From Pseudomonadota bacterium (GTDB lineage: Bacteria > Pseudomonadota > Gammaproteobacteria > Acidiferrobacterales > UBA6901): a stretch of DNA of 17,293 nt. The DNA is taken from NCBI GenBank assembly GCA_021783175.1, contig JAJXUF010000065.1:1-17293 (forward strand), in the 5' to 3' direction. The notes under the pieces are model-generated. The model saw only the letters and a list, made by a program, of their open reading frames with translations, was not told the DNA's origin and ran no database searches. Positions within the stretch are counted from its first letter, which is position 1. Each line of letters opens with the position of its first letter. This document shows, piece after piece, positions 8,050 to 15,303 of this stretch. The position numbers and the translations under genes are program-made.

Positions 8050-8260
8050 CAAAGCCGTTAGCAATACGTGAATGCCCACTGCATCCAAAACAGCAGTCAA
8101 ACAACTCAATTCCTTTCCAACACTTAATATTTCACGACTCCTTTCGTGGTCTGCCAATCCTGCCGCGGATTTTCACTCAGGAGTGACGACAAGGAATCGA
8201 TATATTTGAACCGAGATGTGGCCTGGCCAAATAAATTAGATCTCCTGGCAGGACAGGTGA
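8050..8260. other. Gene-free stretch after the PepSY gene
   Basis: The only local structure noted is a short hairpin, CACGA-CTCCTT-TCGTG, near 8132-8147, possibly ending the PepSY transcript. It is AT-richer than its surroundings and no coding signal was recognised. Confidence 0.35.
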
Positions 8261-8695
8261 CTAAATCAATGCCGGTGGGTCAGCGGAGCGCGCCAATCCT
8301 CGGTCCAAGCTGGACGCAACTCACTACAGCAAGGACGCATCGTTAGCTCGCAGGAAGAGCCGCTTCCGTGGGGCGCAGTGGTGCTCTCACGGGAGTTTTC
8401 CCAGCCACTGGGACAGGTCGCGCAATGTCTCTGCTACACAGTTGGCAGCGAGACGAAGGACTTGCGCCCGGGTGAATGCATGGTGACTCCGTGCGGCGCG
8501 GCGCATGGATTCAGCAATCCGCATTCCCTGGTGGCACGCGCGCCTGTGATTCTCACTCCGGATACAATCGCGCCGCAGTACTTTCGCGATGTTGGCGCGA
8601 TCGTCAATGCCGGCGGGCCAACGGATCGGCAGAGACTCGTGGGCGTGATGCAGAAGTACGGCCTCGCGCCGGTGGCATCTCCCGTTGCAGGATGA
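8261..8695 (+). pseudogene. Cupin-domain protein, decayed (C-terminal part remains)
   Basis: The frame is open from 8261 after a TGA. From about 8378 it reads like the C-terminal half of a small cupin_2 protein: LRPGECMVTPCGAAHGFSNP (metal-ligand-type strand with H), then APVILTPDTIAPQYFRDVGA, IVNAGGPTDRQRLVGVMQKY and GLAPV, which is a common cupin tail. The first barrel motif (GxxxxxHxH) is missing, there is no credible start or ribosome binding site, and upstream codons do not resemble the family. It may have been truncated by rearrangement. A short functional protein starting at GTG 8378 is possible but unlikely. Confidence 0.6.
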
Positions 8696-8708
8696 AACGG
8701 TAACAGTT

Positions 8709-8943
8709 TGCACGTCGGCCATGTCCCGTGCATCGCAAGATGATCCAAGGCGCAAAAGCCCCCTGTGCCCGAGCGCTCGGCGGTAAAAAGAACCGTCCCG
8801 AAGCGGACCTTTGAAATCCGCCTGACGCAATTCAGGCTGTCCGGTGTGCGGAGGGTTTCAATGACGACTTTAAGTGGGAAGTGGCCGGATTTCGCGCAAA
8901 CCTCAAAGGGCGCCGCTTCGGCCACGCTGTGCACGTCGGCCAT
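8709..8943. repeat. 14-bp direct repeat bracketing about 220 bp of anonymous sequence
   Basis: TGCACGTCGGCCAT occurs at 8709-8722 and again at 8930-8943. The surrounding 8696-9104 stretch has open frames on both strands but none with recognisable motifs or a ribosome binding site. It may be a dispersed non-coding repeat or the trace of a small element. Confidence 0.45.
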
Positions 8944-9104
8944 TCGGGAGTTAGCAGCGCAAATCAGCCCCTCTGGTGGCAAAACTCGCAGAAAGACGAA
9001 GGACAGCAGTTGGCCGCGGGCGCACGCTGACGTATCCTCACTCTAAGCGGTCAACCGGAACCAGATGCGCTGTGCCAAGGCTCGACCAGTGGCGGCGTAA
9101 CCCG

Positions 9105-9608
9105 ATGCGCGCAACCGATAAAAAATTCCTCAGCGAAAGGACGATCCACTTTGCCTTTCGGGTGACCCTCTGGGTCAAAGGCCTTTTTGCGCTCACGGAA
9201 ATTGCAGGCGGCGCGACCGCCTTCTTTATCAGGCGGCAATTCCTCGTCGGCTTCGCGAGCGCGATCACTCAGGGGGAGCTCGCCGAAGACCCGCACGATC
9301 TGGTCGCGCATTTCCTACTTCACTCCGCGGAACACCTGTCGATCAGCGCACAGAAATTCACGGCGTACTATCTCTTAAGCCACGGCCTTGTGAAGCTCTG
9401 GCTCATAATCGGACTCCTGCGGGAGCGGCTTTGGTACTACCCCACGGCGCTCGTCGTCTTCGGCCTCTTCATTCTGTATCAGCTATACCGCTTCGACTCG
9501 ACTCAGTCCCTGTGGCTCCTCCTTATCACCGCGGTCGATCTTGTGGTCATCGTTCTCACGTGGCACGAGTACCGTTATCTCGGCCGGACGCTTGCTCGTC
9601 CGGGATAG
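9105..9608 (+). CDS. DUF2127 family membrane protein
   Basis: The 167-residue product has four likely membrane segments: VTLWVKGLFALTEIAGGATA (about residues 17-36), YYLLSHGLVKLWLIIGLL (about 87-104), YYPTALVVFGLFILYQLYRF (about 109-128), and LWLLLITAVDLVVIVLTW (about 135-152). The motifs ISAQKFTAYYLLSHGLVKLW and LWYYPTALVVFGLFILYQLY are typical of DUF2127, a family without known function. The frame is open further upstream, but ATG 9105 (MRATDKKFLSERTIHFAFR) matches the family's usual start. A weak GGCGG lies about 10 bases upstream. It stands alone, 276 bp before the metallophosphoesterase gene. Confidence 0.85.
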   Translation: MRATDKKFLSERTIHFAFRVTLWVKGLFALTEIAGGATAFFIRRQFLVGFASAITQGELAEDPHDLVAHFLLHSAEHLSISAQKFTAYYLLSHGLVKLWLIIGLLRERLWYYPTALVVFGLFILYQLYRFDSTQSLWLLLITAVDLVVIVLTWHEYRYLGRTLARPG

Positions 9609-9884
9609 GAACTCCCTAAGGAGAAACGGCGAGAAGCCGGGGAAACAAAAAAATCCGGCCGGCCGCGCGATTGCTGGTTGTGGTCGGTGCCATCATTCGC
9701 TGCAGACAAAGGCGATAATCGCTCAGATGCAGTGCTGCAGCAATGTCCACAGTCTGAGGGCGATACCGGTGATTCCACTGAGCCAACGTCACAAGCGTCA
9801 AATGCCGGATCGTTCGCTTCGGCGCTTTGACCCGTTTGTGTCCGGCCAGTCCGGATATACTGACAAAAAAGTAATGCGACATCC

Positions 9885-11006
9885 ATGAATCGCCTTCTTC
9901 AGCCCTTCGTTCTTGCTGTCACGGTTCTCGTTGCAGGGGCATACCTCTACGTCGCTTTGCGACTTGCCTCAGGGCCGTGGGGACGCATCGCGCTTGCGAT
10001 TCCTTTTGTGTTCGTGTGGATCGTGCCGGTAATCTACTGGACCCGCCGGCGCGACGGCAAGGACACGTGGCTCGACGAGGCCGCACATCAGGCAAGCTAT
10101 CTCTCGATGGCGTGGGTCAGTTTCATCCTCGTCGGTACGCTCTCGCGCGATCTCGCGCTCCTCATTACAGACGCTCTGTCGTTCGGTGAGGCGCACATGA
10201 TCGTGGTGCAGGATGGCATTCCGGTGGTGTTCGCGGCCTCGTTCCTCGCCATGGCGGTCGGCGCGCTGACGGCATCGCGCGGACCACGCGTGGAGGAAGT
10301 CGTGGTGCGGGTGCCAGCGCTGCATCCCGACCTCAACGGCTTTCGGATTGCGCAGATCTCCGACCTGCACGTTGGCCGCAATATCCGACGCGCCTACGTC
10401 GAGCGCGTCGTCGAGCGTGTGCGGACCCTCGCGCCGGATTTCGTTGCTCTCACGGGGGACATGGTCGACGGCGCAGTCGAACGCCTTGCGCAGGATGTAG
10501 CGCCACTCGCCGCGCTCGTGGTGAACTATCCGGTTTTCTTCGTCCTCGGCAATCACGACTGCTACTCGGGGGCGCGCGAATGGATCTCGCACTTTGCGCG
10601 TATGGGCGCACGCGTGCTGCTGAACGAACACACCGTGTTTCGCAAAGGTGTCGCCACAGTCATCGTGGGCGGTGTTGTTGATCCGGCCTTTGCGGATGCG
10701 CGGCCTGAAATCTCGCTGGAAAACGCGCCGAATGCCGACTTTCGCGTCCTTCTCGCCCACAATCCGAAGTTCGCCCCGCTCGGGGCGCAGGCCGGCTTCG
10801 ATCTGCAGCTCTCGGGGCACACCCACGGCGGGCAGTTCTTTCCCTGGACCCTCGCTGTGCGGCTCGTGCATGCGCCGCACGTCGCCGGGCTCTCGCGCGA
10901 GAGAGACATGTGGGTCTACGTAAGCGCCGGCACTGGAACCTGGGGGCCCCCCGTGCGTTTCGGCACCAGCCCGGAGATCACCCTAGTCAGGCTTATGCCG
11001 GCCTGA
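9885..11006 (+). CDS. Membrane-anchored metallophosphoesterase
   Basis: This is a calcineurin-type phosphoesterase of the YaeI/YkuE-like group. About four hydrophobic segments fill the first 131 residues, then a soluble catalytic domain follows. All metal-binding motifs are visible: D160 and H162 in ISDLHVG, D192 in TGDMVDG, N223-H224-D225 in LGNHDCYSG, H292 in HNPKF, and H312 and H314 in SGHTHGGQF. Relatives hydrolyse phosphodiesters or UDP-2,3-diacylglucosamine-like lipids, but the substrate cannot be read from sequence. At 373 residues it matches the long membrane subclass. The start ATG at 9885 is 24 bp after a TATACT -10-like element (9856-9861) whose -35 partner is poor. Confidence 0.92.
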   Translation: MNRLLQPFVLAVTVLVAGAYLYVALRLASGPWGRIALAIPFVFVWIVPVIYWTRRRDGKDTWLDEAAHQASYLSMAWVSFILVGTLSRDLALLITDALSFGEAHMIVVQDGIPVVFAASFLAMAVGALTASRGPRVEEVVVRVPALHPDLNGFRIAQISDLHVGRNIRRAYVERVVERVRTLAPDFVALTGDMVDGAVERLAQDVAPLAALVVNYPVFFVLGNHDCYSGAREWISHFARMGARVLLNEHTVFRKGVATVIVGGVVDPAFADARPEISLENAPNADFRVLLAHNPKFAPLGAQAGFDLQLSGHTHGGQFFPWTLAVRLVHAPHVAGLSRERDMWVYVSAGTGTWGPPVRFGTSPEITLVRLMPA

Positions 11007-11132
11007 GAGGGAACTGTGACTGTTTCGTGAGGGCGGTGCTTTCGAGCATGGCCAAAGTGCCGACATTCGCCTAGTGCAGCCCTGGAATTTCGGCACCTCC
11101 GCCGCGCATTCGGCGGAAGGCACGATGGGGGA

Positions 11133-11443
11133 TTACTGTTTCTTGGGGACAACAACTTCGAAATATTCGTCCGGTATAACCAACGAATCCGGCCTGCCCG
11201 TGATCCGGAGTGCAAGCAACGCAGCGACGTCCTCGGTCAGCTGTTCGTGGCTCGCCAGCTCGAGCGCGGCGTAGGCCTTGTGGGTTGGTCCATAGAATCT
11301 ACGGAACACCTCGATCCAGTGCGCGGTGGAGCGGCAGCGGAAGACGAAATGGGCACGCTTTTCCCGACATTGAGCACTACACTGCCTCCGCGATCTGTCA
11401 GCGGTAATTCACCGGGCTCGACCAGGAAGGGACGTTCGCTCAT
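11133..11443 (-). pseudogene. Class I methyltransferase tail, frame-broken
   Basis: Two minus-strand frames overlap. From the ATG at 11443 one frame reads MSERPFLVEPGELPLTDRGG and on to VLNVGKS, then loses sense. The other frame, ending at TAA 11135-11133, reads RAHFVFRCRSTAHWIEVFRR, FYGPTHKAYAALELASHEQL and PDSLVIPDEYFEVVVPKKQ. This is the typical C-terminal end of a SAM-dependent methyltransferase subfamily whose members are about 270 residues. The frames would join if the TTTT at 11359-11362 had one more T. The N-terminal catalytic domain is absent, so it is a remnant whether or not that indel is real. Confidence 0.6.
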
Positions 11444-11515
11444 CCCCAAATGATGAGTAACATCAACTGGGGCGGCTTTCGCTACGCGCCCTGAGCGACT
11501 TGTCCCGCTTAATAG

Positions 11516-11544
11516 TTGACTAAATCACTCACCTATTGCATAAT
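11516..11544 (+). promoter_or_regulatory. Near-consensus sigma70 promoter of the TusE-like gene
   Basis: TTGACT (11516-11521), 17 bp, then CATAAT (11539-11544); both hexamers match 5 of 6 positions. The predicted start near 11551 leaves a leader of about 28 nt. Confidence 0.75.
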
Positions 11545-11578
11545 CGCGCGTACGTTCGATTACAGCGAGAGTATTACC

Positions 11579-11872
11579 ATGGAACTTCCTCAACGCGATG
11601 GCGACGGATACCTTGTTGACCGTGGTTTATGGACGCCGGAAATTGCCCAAGCCATGGCGCAAGCCGATGGTTTTGCGCTGGATGAGTTGAAATGGTCGCA
11701 AATCGTTAAGGCGCGTGAATATTATGACGAGTTCGGCGTTGTTCCGCCGATTCGCAAATTCGCCAAGTATGTCGAGATCGACCAGAAGGATATGTTCAAG
11801 CTCTGGCTGACGGGGCCGATGAAGCCCATCACCAAGTACGGCGGCTTGCCCAAACCTACAGGCTGCGTGTAG
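11579..11872 (+). CDS. tusE: TusE/DsrC-family sulfur carrier protein
   Basis: The 97-residue product is a full-length DsrC/TusE-type protein: RDGDGYLVDRGLWTPEIAQA, LKWSQIVKAREYYDEFGVVP, then PIRKFAKYVEI, MFKLWLTGP and the C-terminal arm GGLPKPTGCV. The penultimate Cys is the persulfide-carrying residue; it is the only Cys in the protein, so the second arm Cys of true dissimilatory DsrC is missing (Thr in its place). That points to TusE, which passes sulfur from TusBCD to MnmA for 2-thiouridine in tRNA, or to a related single-Cys carrier. No tusBCD or dsr gene is nearby. ATG 11579 is chosen; an in-frame TTG at 11516 lies inside the promoter. Confidence 0.88.
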   Translation: MELPQRDGDGYLVDRGLWTPEIAQAMAQADGFALDELKWSQIVKAREYYDEFGVVPPIRKFAKYVEIDQKDMFKLWLTGPMKPITKYGGLPKPTGCV

Positions 11873-11911
11873 TTCTTATCCGGCATTCGCCTTCCAATTT
11901 AGCGCAAGCTA

Positions 11912-11957
11912 CCTGGACTTCCCCGGGTCAAGCCCGCGCTTTCTCTTTGAGTCCAGG
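11912..11957 (+). terminator. Nested inverted repeat after the TusE-like gene
   Basis: CCTGGACT (11912-11919) pairs perfectly with AGTCCAGG (11950-11957). Inside lies a smaller stem, CGGG-TCAAG-CCCG. It starts 39 bp after the stop codon and could end the transcript, though the T run (CTTTCTCTTT) is within the structure and not after it. Confidence 0.35.
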
Positions 11958-12037
11958 ATATAGACTGCGGCTATACATTCGGCCTGTTGTTGAGTCGTAA
12001 TGACTCTGGCTGTAATGATGTTGTGCGTCGAACGAAT

Positions 12038-12084
12038 GCCTGTTTCGTTAGACGGTCTGGATTCGACCATTGCGCGAAACAGGC
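12038..12084. repeat. 10-bp perfect inverted repeat
   Basis: GCCTGTTTCG (12038-12047) and CGAAACAGGC (12075-12084) flank a 27-nt loop that contains a smaller GGTC/GACC stem. It lies beyond the downstream end of the IS110-type remnant and could be a terminator, an operator or part of a mobile-element end. Confidence 0.45.
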
Positions 12085-12212
12085 TCTTTCACTCCGCGTC
12101 TCTCCCTTCTCTCATCGGTGGCGAAGGCGGTGACGCGGTGGTGTGCTCCTTCGTGTGTTAAGGCGTCTTGGCGCCCGCTCTTACGCAGCGTTCAAGCTGC
12201 TGTTTGCAATTG

Positions 12213-12428
12213 CTACGTGTTATTTCTGGCCATTAGCGCCCAAAGGACGCCGGTACTCTTGGCAGCCAGGGCCACAGCAGCGCGTTTGTAGCCTCTTCGT
12301 TGGATCAGGGCCTTCTCGTCCAGCCAGTCCTTGTGCTTGACGGTGGACAGCACCGCTAGGATGCCGCGAATGAGCAGAGTTCACAGGACGGCGTCGCCCA
12401 TTTTGGCGATGCGCGCCAGCCGGATCTT
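12213..12428 (-). pseudogene. IS110-family transposase, C-terminal remnant with internal stop
   Basis: On the minus strand the frame reads [13 protein letters not shown], a TGA stop, [15 protein letters not shown], then QRRGYKRAAVALAAKSTGVL and WALMARN before TAG at 12215-12213. This fits the conserved tail of the IS110/IS1111 transposases (the pattern R-I-x-K-x-GD-x-x-LRTLLI followed by RRG-x-x-x-A-x-VALA-x-K). The stop codon, and the absence of the RuvC-like N-terminal domain in the window, show it is dead. It indicates past insertion between the TusE-like gene and the YaiI gene. Confidence 0.7.
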
Positions 12429-12595
12429 TCAACCGGCACATTGATGCCGCCTGGGGCAAGGGGTCCATTGGCATTCTACTATCAGGCCGCAACGAGTCTT
12501 CCGTATGTGGCCGACAGCTGCCGCATTTCATTTTGCTTCTGGTCATCTTTTCGCTGCAAAATGACCTCCCTTGCTCAAGACGGGAAGGACCCGCC

Positions 12596-13063
12596 ATGCA
12601 CATCTGGGTCGACGCGGACGCCTGCCCTGGCGTCATCAAGGACATCCTGTTCCGCGCCGCCGAGCGCACCAAACATTCACTGACATTGGTTGCTAATCAG
12701 TATCTACGCGTGCCTGCCTCTCCGCTCATCCGGATGGTTCAGGTCCCGGGAGGTTTCGATGAGGCCGACAAATACATCGCCGCCCGCGTGCAGCCTGGGG
12801 ACCTGGTCATCACTGCAGACATCCCGCTCGCCGCCGACATCGTGGCAAAAGCTGCCCACGCGCTATCGCCCAGAGGCCAGCTCTACGATAGAGAGAACAT
12901 TCGCGAACTTCTCAACATGCGCGATTTCATGGACACCCTGCGCGGCACCGGCGTGCAGACCGGAGGGCCCGCGGCGTTCAGTACCGCGGATCGGCAAGCA
13001 TTCGCCAATCAGCTTGATCGGCTGCTGCGGCAGTCAAAGCTGGACGGAGCGTCCGCTCCGTAG
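12596..13063 (+). CDS. yaiI: YaiI/YqxD family protein (DUF188)
   Basis: The 155-residue product matches the UPF0178/DUF188 family from end to end: [71 protein letters not shown], and [15 protein letters not shown]. The family has a PIN/NYN-like nuclease fold with acidic residues (here D7, D9) at the N terminus, but no confirmed activity. The start at 12596 is chosen over in-frame upstream codons because conservation begins there and GGGAAGGA sits just upstream. Confidence 0.92.
   Translation: MHIWVDADACPGVIKDILFRAAERTKHSLTLVANQYLRVPASPLIRMVQVPGGFDEADKYIAARVQPGDLVITADIPLAADIVAKAAHALSPRGQLYDRENIRELLNMRDFMDTLRGTGVQTGGPAAFSTADRQAFANQLDRLLRQSKLDGASAP
13044..13061 (+). terminator. Palindrome over the yaiI stop codon
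   Basis: ACGGAGCG (13044-13051), TC, CGCTCCGT (13054-13061) forms an 8-bp perfect inverted repeat with practically no loop, ending on the first base of the stop codon. It could fold as a hairpin with GTCC loop. No T run follows, so the terminator call is tentative. Confidence 0.35.
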
Positions 13064-13069
13064 CGGCGA

Positions 13070-13292
13070 GCAAAGTTAGTGAGCCCTGTAGCGTCCGTCT
13101 TTGCTTTGGTTCGGGTAAGCATGCCGTGCTGAATGTCCAACGCCACAACGCGGCTGGTAGCGCCAACACCCAGGCCAGGGGAGGCATCAGGTGCCCCGGG
13201 CCACATCCAGCATTCAGGATGGTCATGCCTGGCGAAAGCGTTTCGACCTTGAATGCAGCGCGGTTTGTCTTGGTGAATGGGTTGTCGATCTC
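13070..13292 (-). pseudogene. Class I SAM methyltransferase, frameshifted N-terminal remnant
   Basis: The first frame reads EIDNPFTKTNRAAFKVETLS, PGMTILNAGCGPGHLMPPLA and WVL, with the SAM-binding glycine motif NAGCGPG. The next frame continues the family pattern: GATSRVVALDIQHGMLTRTK, AKTDATGLTNF. One base is missing near 13160 (in GTGTTGGCGCTACC on the minus strand). It stops making sense at the 3' end of yaiI, so the rest of the gene is lost. The PGMT-x-L-x-x-GCGPG form is typical of small UbiE-like methyltransferases. Confidence 0.7.
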
Positions 13293-13337
13293 AACGAGAC
13301 AGCGCAGCCAGATGGGACAAGGTAGTGCTTGGCGGTG

Positions 13338-13412
13338 TCAAGCAAGCGGCCACACCCACGCAACGAGAACGAGTGCAACGACAGCGAGCGAAACAATGAT
13401 GGCTAGGCTCAT
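13338..13412 (-). CDS. Possible 24-residue single-span membrane peptide
   Basis: On the minus strand, ATG at 13412-13410 opens a frame of 24 residues ending with TGA at 13340-13338: MSLAIIVSLAVVALVLVAWV plus WPLA. The peptide is almost wholly hydrophobic, a plausible single membrane span, and its length resembles small membrane regulators. No good ribosome binding site is seen (AAAGTGATCG before the start). It may be chance. Confidence 0.25.
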   Translation of the reverse strand: MSLAIIVSLAVVALVLVAWVWPLA

Positions 13413-13645
13413 CGATCACTTTGAACAATATGGCCAGTAAGAAGTGACGTCCAAACTGGTCCTCTTGCCTGGGACATTTTCGGACCTATAGATACGTTGC
13501 CGACCTTCCAGTGATGTTCGTCGTAAAGCCTGTCAGCTGAACCTAAATCCCGCAGTTGACGCTAGATGCTTCCTTCCTAGGCCGTCTGTGGCCACGTTGT
13601 ATCGACAATCCAAATCTGCGGCGTCCATACCGGGAGATGCGGGCA

Positions 13646-13852
13646 TCAGGACCGCGGCGACCGCTTAAGCAGTTTGGCGATTAACGAACCCAGCAACCCG
13701 AGATGCCTGGCGAACACGAGAACGACGATGCTGGTGATCACCGCCGCGGACAAGGCCAGATGCATGGAGACGCGGTAGAGGACAAGGGCGTGAAAGCCCG
13801 CCAGCGCCGCCATTCCCGCCGCCCCGATCGCCAAGTGAATTTTCGGTTTCAT
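13646..13852 (-). CDS. Small two-span membrane protein
   Basis: The 68-residue product has two hydrophobic spans: IHLAIGAAGMAALAGFHALV (about residues 5-24) and LALSAAVITSIVVLVFARHL (about 32-51), then a basic tail KLLKRSPRS. It is not assigned to a named family. The ATG at 13852 follows AGGAACAGGAC and lies 14 bp after the methyltransferase stop, so the two are probably cotranscribed. An in-frame TTG at 13870 would overlap the methyltransferase stop and is less likely. Confidence 0.65.
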   Translation of the reverse strand: MKPKIHLAIGAAGMAALAGFHALVLYRVSMHLALSAAVITSIVVLVFARHLGLLGSLIAKLLKRSPRS

Positions 13853-13866
13853 GGCCGTCCTGTTCC

Positions 13867-14529
13867 TCAATGTTTAGGCATCGCCAGAGCGAAATGCAAG
13901 TCCCTGAGGCCGACATCAAAGTCGCCATTTTCGACAACATTCAGGCCGGCGTCCTTGAGCAAAGCGAGAACCTTGTCTGAACTGACGTGGCCGTGCCGCC
14001 GATGGAGATGCGCGACAAGGCCGCGTCGGTGTTCCGTTCGTGAGAAATCGAACTCGACTATGAGGACGCGCCCGTCTGGTTTCAGAACTCGACGGATCTC
14101 GCGAATTCCCGCTTCGCGCACCCGGCGCGATAGGTGGTGAAGCATCACGGTGCTTAGCACGACGTCGAACTGCCAGTCGGAATAGGGTAACGCCGCGATG
14201 GATTCATTGCGGAAATCAATCTCTAGGCCTGCTTTTCGCGCTTTCCCTGCCGCTCTCGCGATCATCTCCGGTGAGGCATCGATCCCATAGACCTTGCCAT
14301 CGGATGAGACGCGTCGTTTGGCGGCGATCGCGAGTGTTCCTGTCCCGCAGCCGACATCCAGGACTGACTCGCCGGGTTTGAGACGCGCCAGATCGATTAC
14401 CTTCTGGCGGAAGGCGCTCTCCCGGCCGCGCGTCGCAATCTTAACCAAAATATCGTACATGCGTGGCGAATGGAGGACGAGGTCTGTTTTCGCGCAGGCA
14501 CGCGAACCCTGGCTGCTGATGTTTGTCAT
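13867..14529 (-). CDS. Class I SAM-dependent methyltransferase
   Basis: The 220-residue product carries methyltransferase motif I VLDVGCGTGTLA at residues 56-67, the acidic end of strand 2 in VYGIDASPEMIARA, motif post-I DFRNESIAALPYSD, motif II FDVVLSTVMLHHL, and motif III RRVLKPDGRVLIVEFDF. The overall pattern is UbiE/COQ5-like (Methyltransf_11/25), but the substrate cannot be inferred. The GGAG in the 5' leader lies about 13 bases before the ATG. It is divergent from the TetR-family regulator and ahead of the small membrane protein, so it is likely under that regulator's control. Confidence 0.9.
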   Translation of the reverse strand: MTNISSQGSRACAKTDLVLHSPRMYDILVKIATRGRESAFRQKVIDLARLKPGESVLDVGCGTGTLAIAAKRRVSSDGKVYGIDASPEMIARAAGKARKAGLEIDFRNESIAALPYSDWQFDVVLSTVMLHHLSRRVREAGIREIRRVLKPDGRVLIVEFDFSRTEHRRGLVAHLHRRHGHVSSDKVLALLKDAGLNVVENGDFDVGLRDLHFALAMPKH

Positions 14530-14538
14530 GCTAGTATC

Positions 14539-14586
14539 TCCGGTATTTCCACGATAAAAGTAACTAAATGGAAATATATTCCGGTA
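14539..14586. promoter_or_regulatory. Candidate operator in the methyltransferase/TetR divergent region
   Basis: TATTTCCA (14544-14551) and TGGAAATA (14569-14576) are a perfect 8-bp inverted repeat with 17 bp between arms; TCCGGTA also occurs twice in direct order at 14539-14545 and 14580-14586. The region is far AT-richer than the genes on either side. Divergent TetR-family regulators usually bind such palindromes to repress both directions. Which repeat is the operator is not known. Confidence 0.5.
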
Positions 14587-14700
14587 CCAATTTTAGAAAA
14601 AAACATGGCTGCGTGAAGAACAGCGCCGCCCGATATGCTCGATAGCGGATAACGATGCAGAATTTGTCCAGGATCTTTAGTGGATCTGGTGGAGGAGATG

Positions 14701-15303
14701 ATGTCACGAGAGCAAAGTCTAAGTCTCAAAGACCGGCGCGTTCAGAAGACGCGAAAGCTCCTGCATGAGGCCATCGGTTCCCTTATACGGGAAAAGCCCT
14801 ATGATGAAATCGTCGTGAAAGAGATTCTCGACCGCGCCAACGTGGGTCGATCAACCTTTTATACGCACTTCGAAGGCAAGGATAAGCTGCTTGCCAGCGC
14901 CATTTATGACATGCTGGGGACGAATTACACGGCAGAAATCCCTGCAGCCGACAAAAGAACCGAAAGATTCATCCGGTTCAGCCTTCCGGTTTTCGAGCAC
15001 ATTCACAGGCACCGGCAGGCGGGCGCGGCCGGGATGGGGACAAGCGGCCGAATTATCATTCATGAACACCTGCAGAAGGTCCTTGCTGAATTGATTACCA
15101 ATTACGTCGGTAAGGCGCTTTACGGCCGGCGCAAGTCTGCAGGTCAGATTCCGCCTGAGCTTCTTGTCCAGTACGTCGCTTCCACGTTCGTCCTGGTTTT
15201 GAATTGGTGGGTGGAAAACAACTGCGCGCTTCGCCCGCAGGAAGTCGATGACCTGTTTCGGGCACTGGCACTTCCAACGGTGTCTGCGTGTATGGAGAAT
15301 TAA
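14701..15303 (+). CDS. TetR/AcrR-family transcriptional regulator
   Basis: The 200-residue product has a TetR N-terminal domain: RRVQKTRKLLHEAIGSLIRE, then the helix-turn-helix DEIVVKEILDRANVGRSTFY and THFEGKDKLLASAI (about residues 35-69). The C-terminal ligand domain ends LLVQYVASTFVLVLNWWVEN and PQEVDDLF, as seen in the TetR_C_7/YsiA-like groups. Members usually repress a neighbouring operon and release it when bound by a small ligand, which fits the divergent methyltransferase. The start at 14701 is chosen because GGAGG at 14691-14695 is 5 bp upstream; ATG 14698 and GTG 14680 are alternatives in the same frame. Confidence 0.93.
   Translation: MSREQSLSLKDRRVQKTRKLLHEAIGSLIREKPYDEIVVKEILDRANVGRSTFYTHFEGKDKLLASAIYDMLGTNYTAEIPAADKRTERFIRFSLPVFEHIHRHRQAGAAGMGTSGRIIIHEHLQKVLAELITNYVGKALYGRRKSAGQIPPELLVQYVASTFVLVLNWWVENNCALRPQEVDDLFRALALPTVSACMEN

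Noticed and set aside
8434..8982. A 182-residue minus-strand frame over the cupin remnant and anonymous block
   Set aside because: No ribosome binding site and no recognised domain; the plus-strand cupin motifs account for part of it. It could be a translated dispersed repeat, so it is treated under the repeat finding only.
9969..10880. A 303-residue minus-strand frame opposite the metallophosphoesterase
   Set aside because: Every metal-binding motif is on the plus strand; the antisense translation is rich in R, H and E without recognisable domains.
12047..12053. GTTAGAC resembling the GTTRRRY core of an integron attC site
   Set aside because: No matching RYYYAAC inverse core at a suitable distance, no second site, and no integrase, so a chance match.
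13126..13440. A 104-residue plus-strand frame
   Set aside because: It is antisense to the methyltransferase remnant, whose SAM-binding motif is clear on the minus strand; the plus translation has no known motifs.
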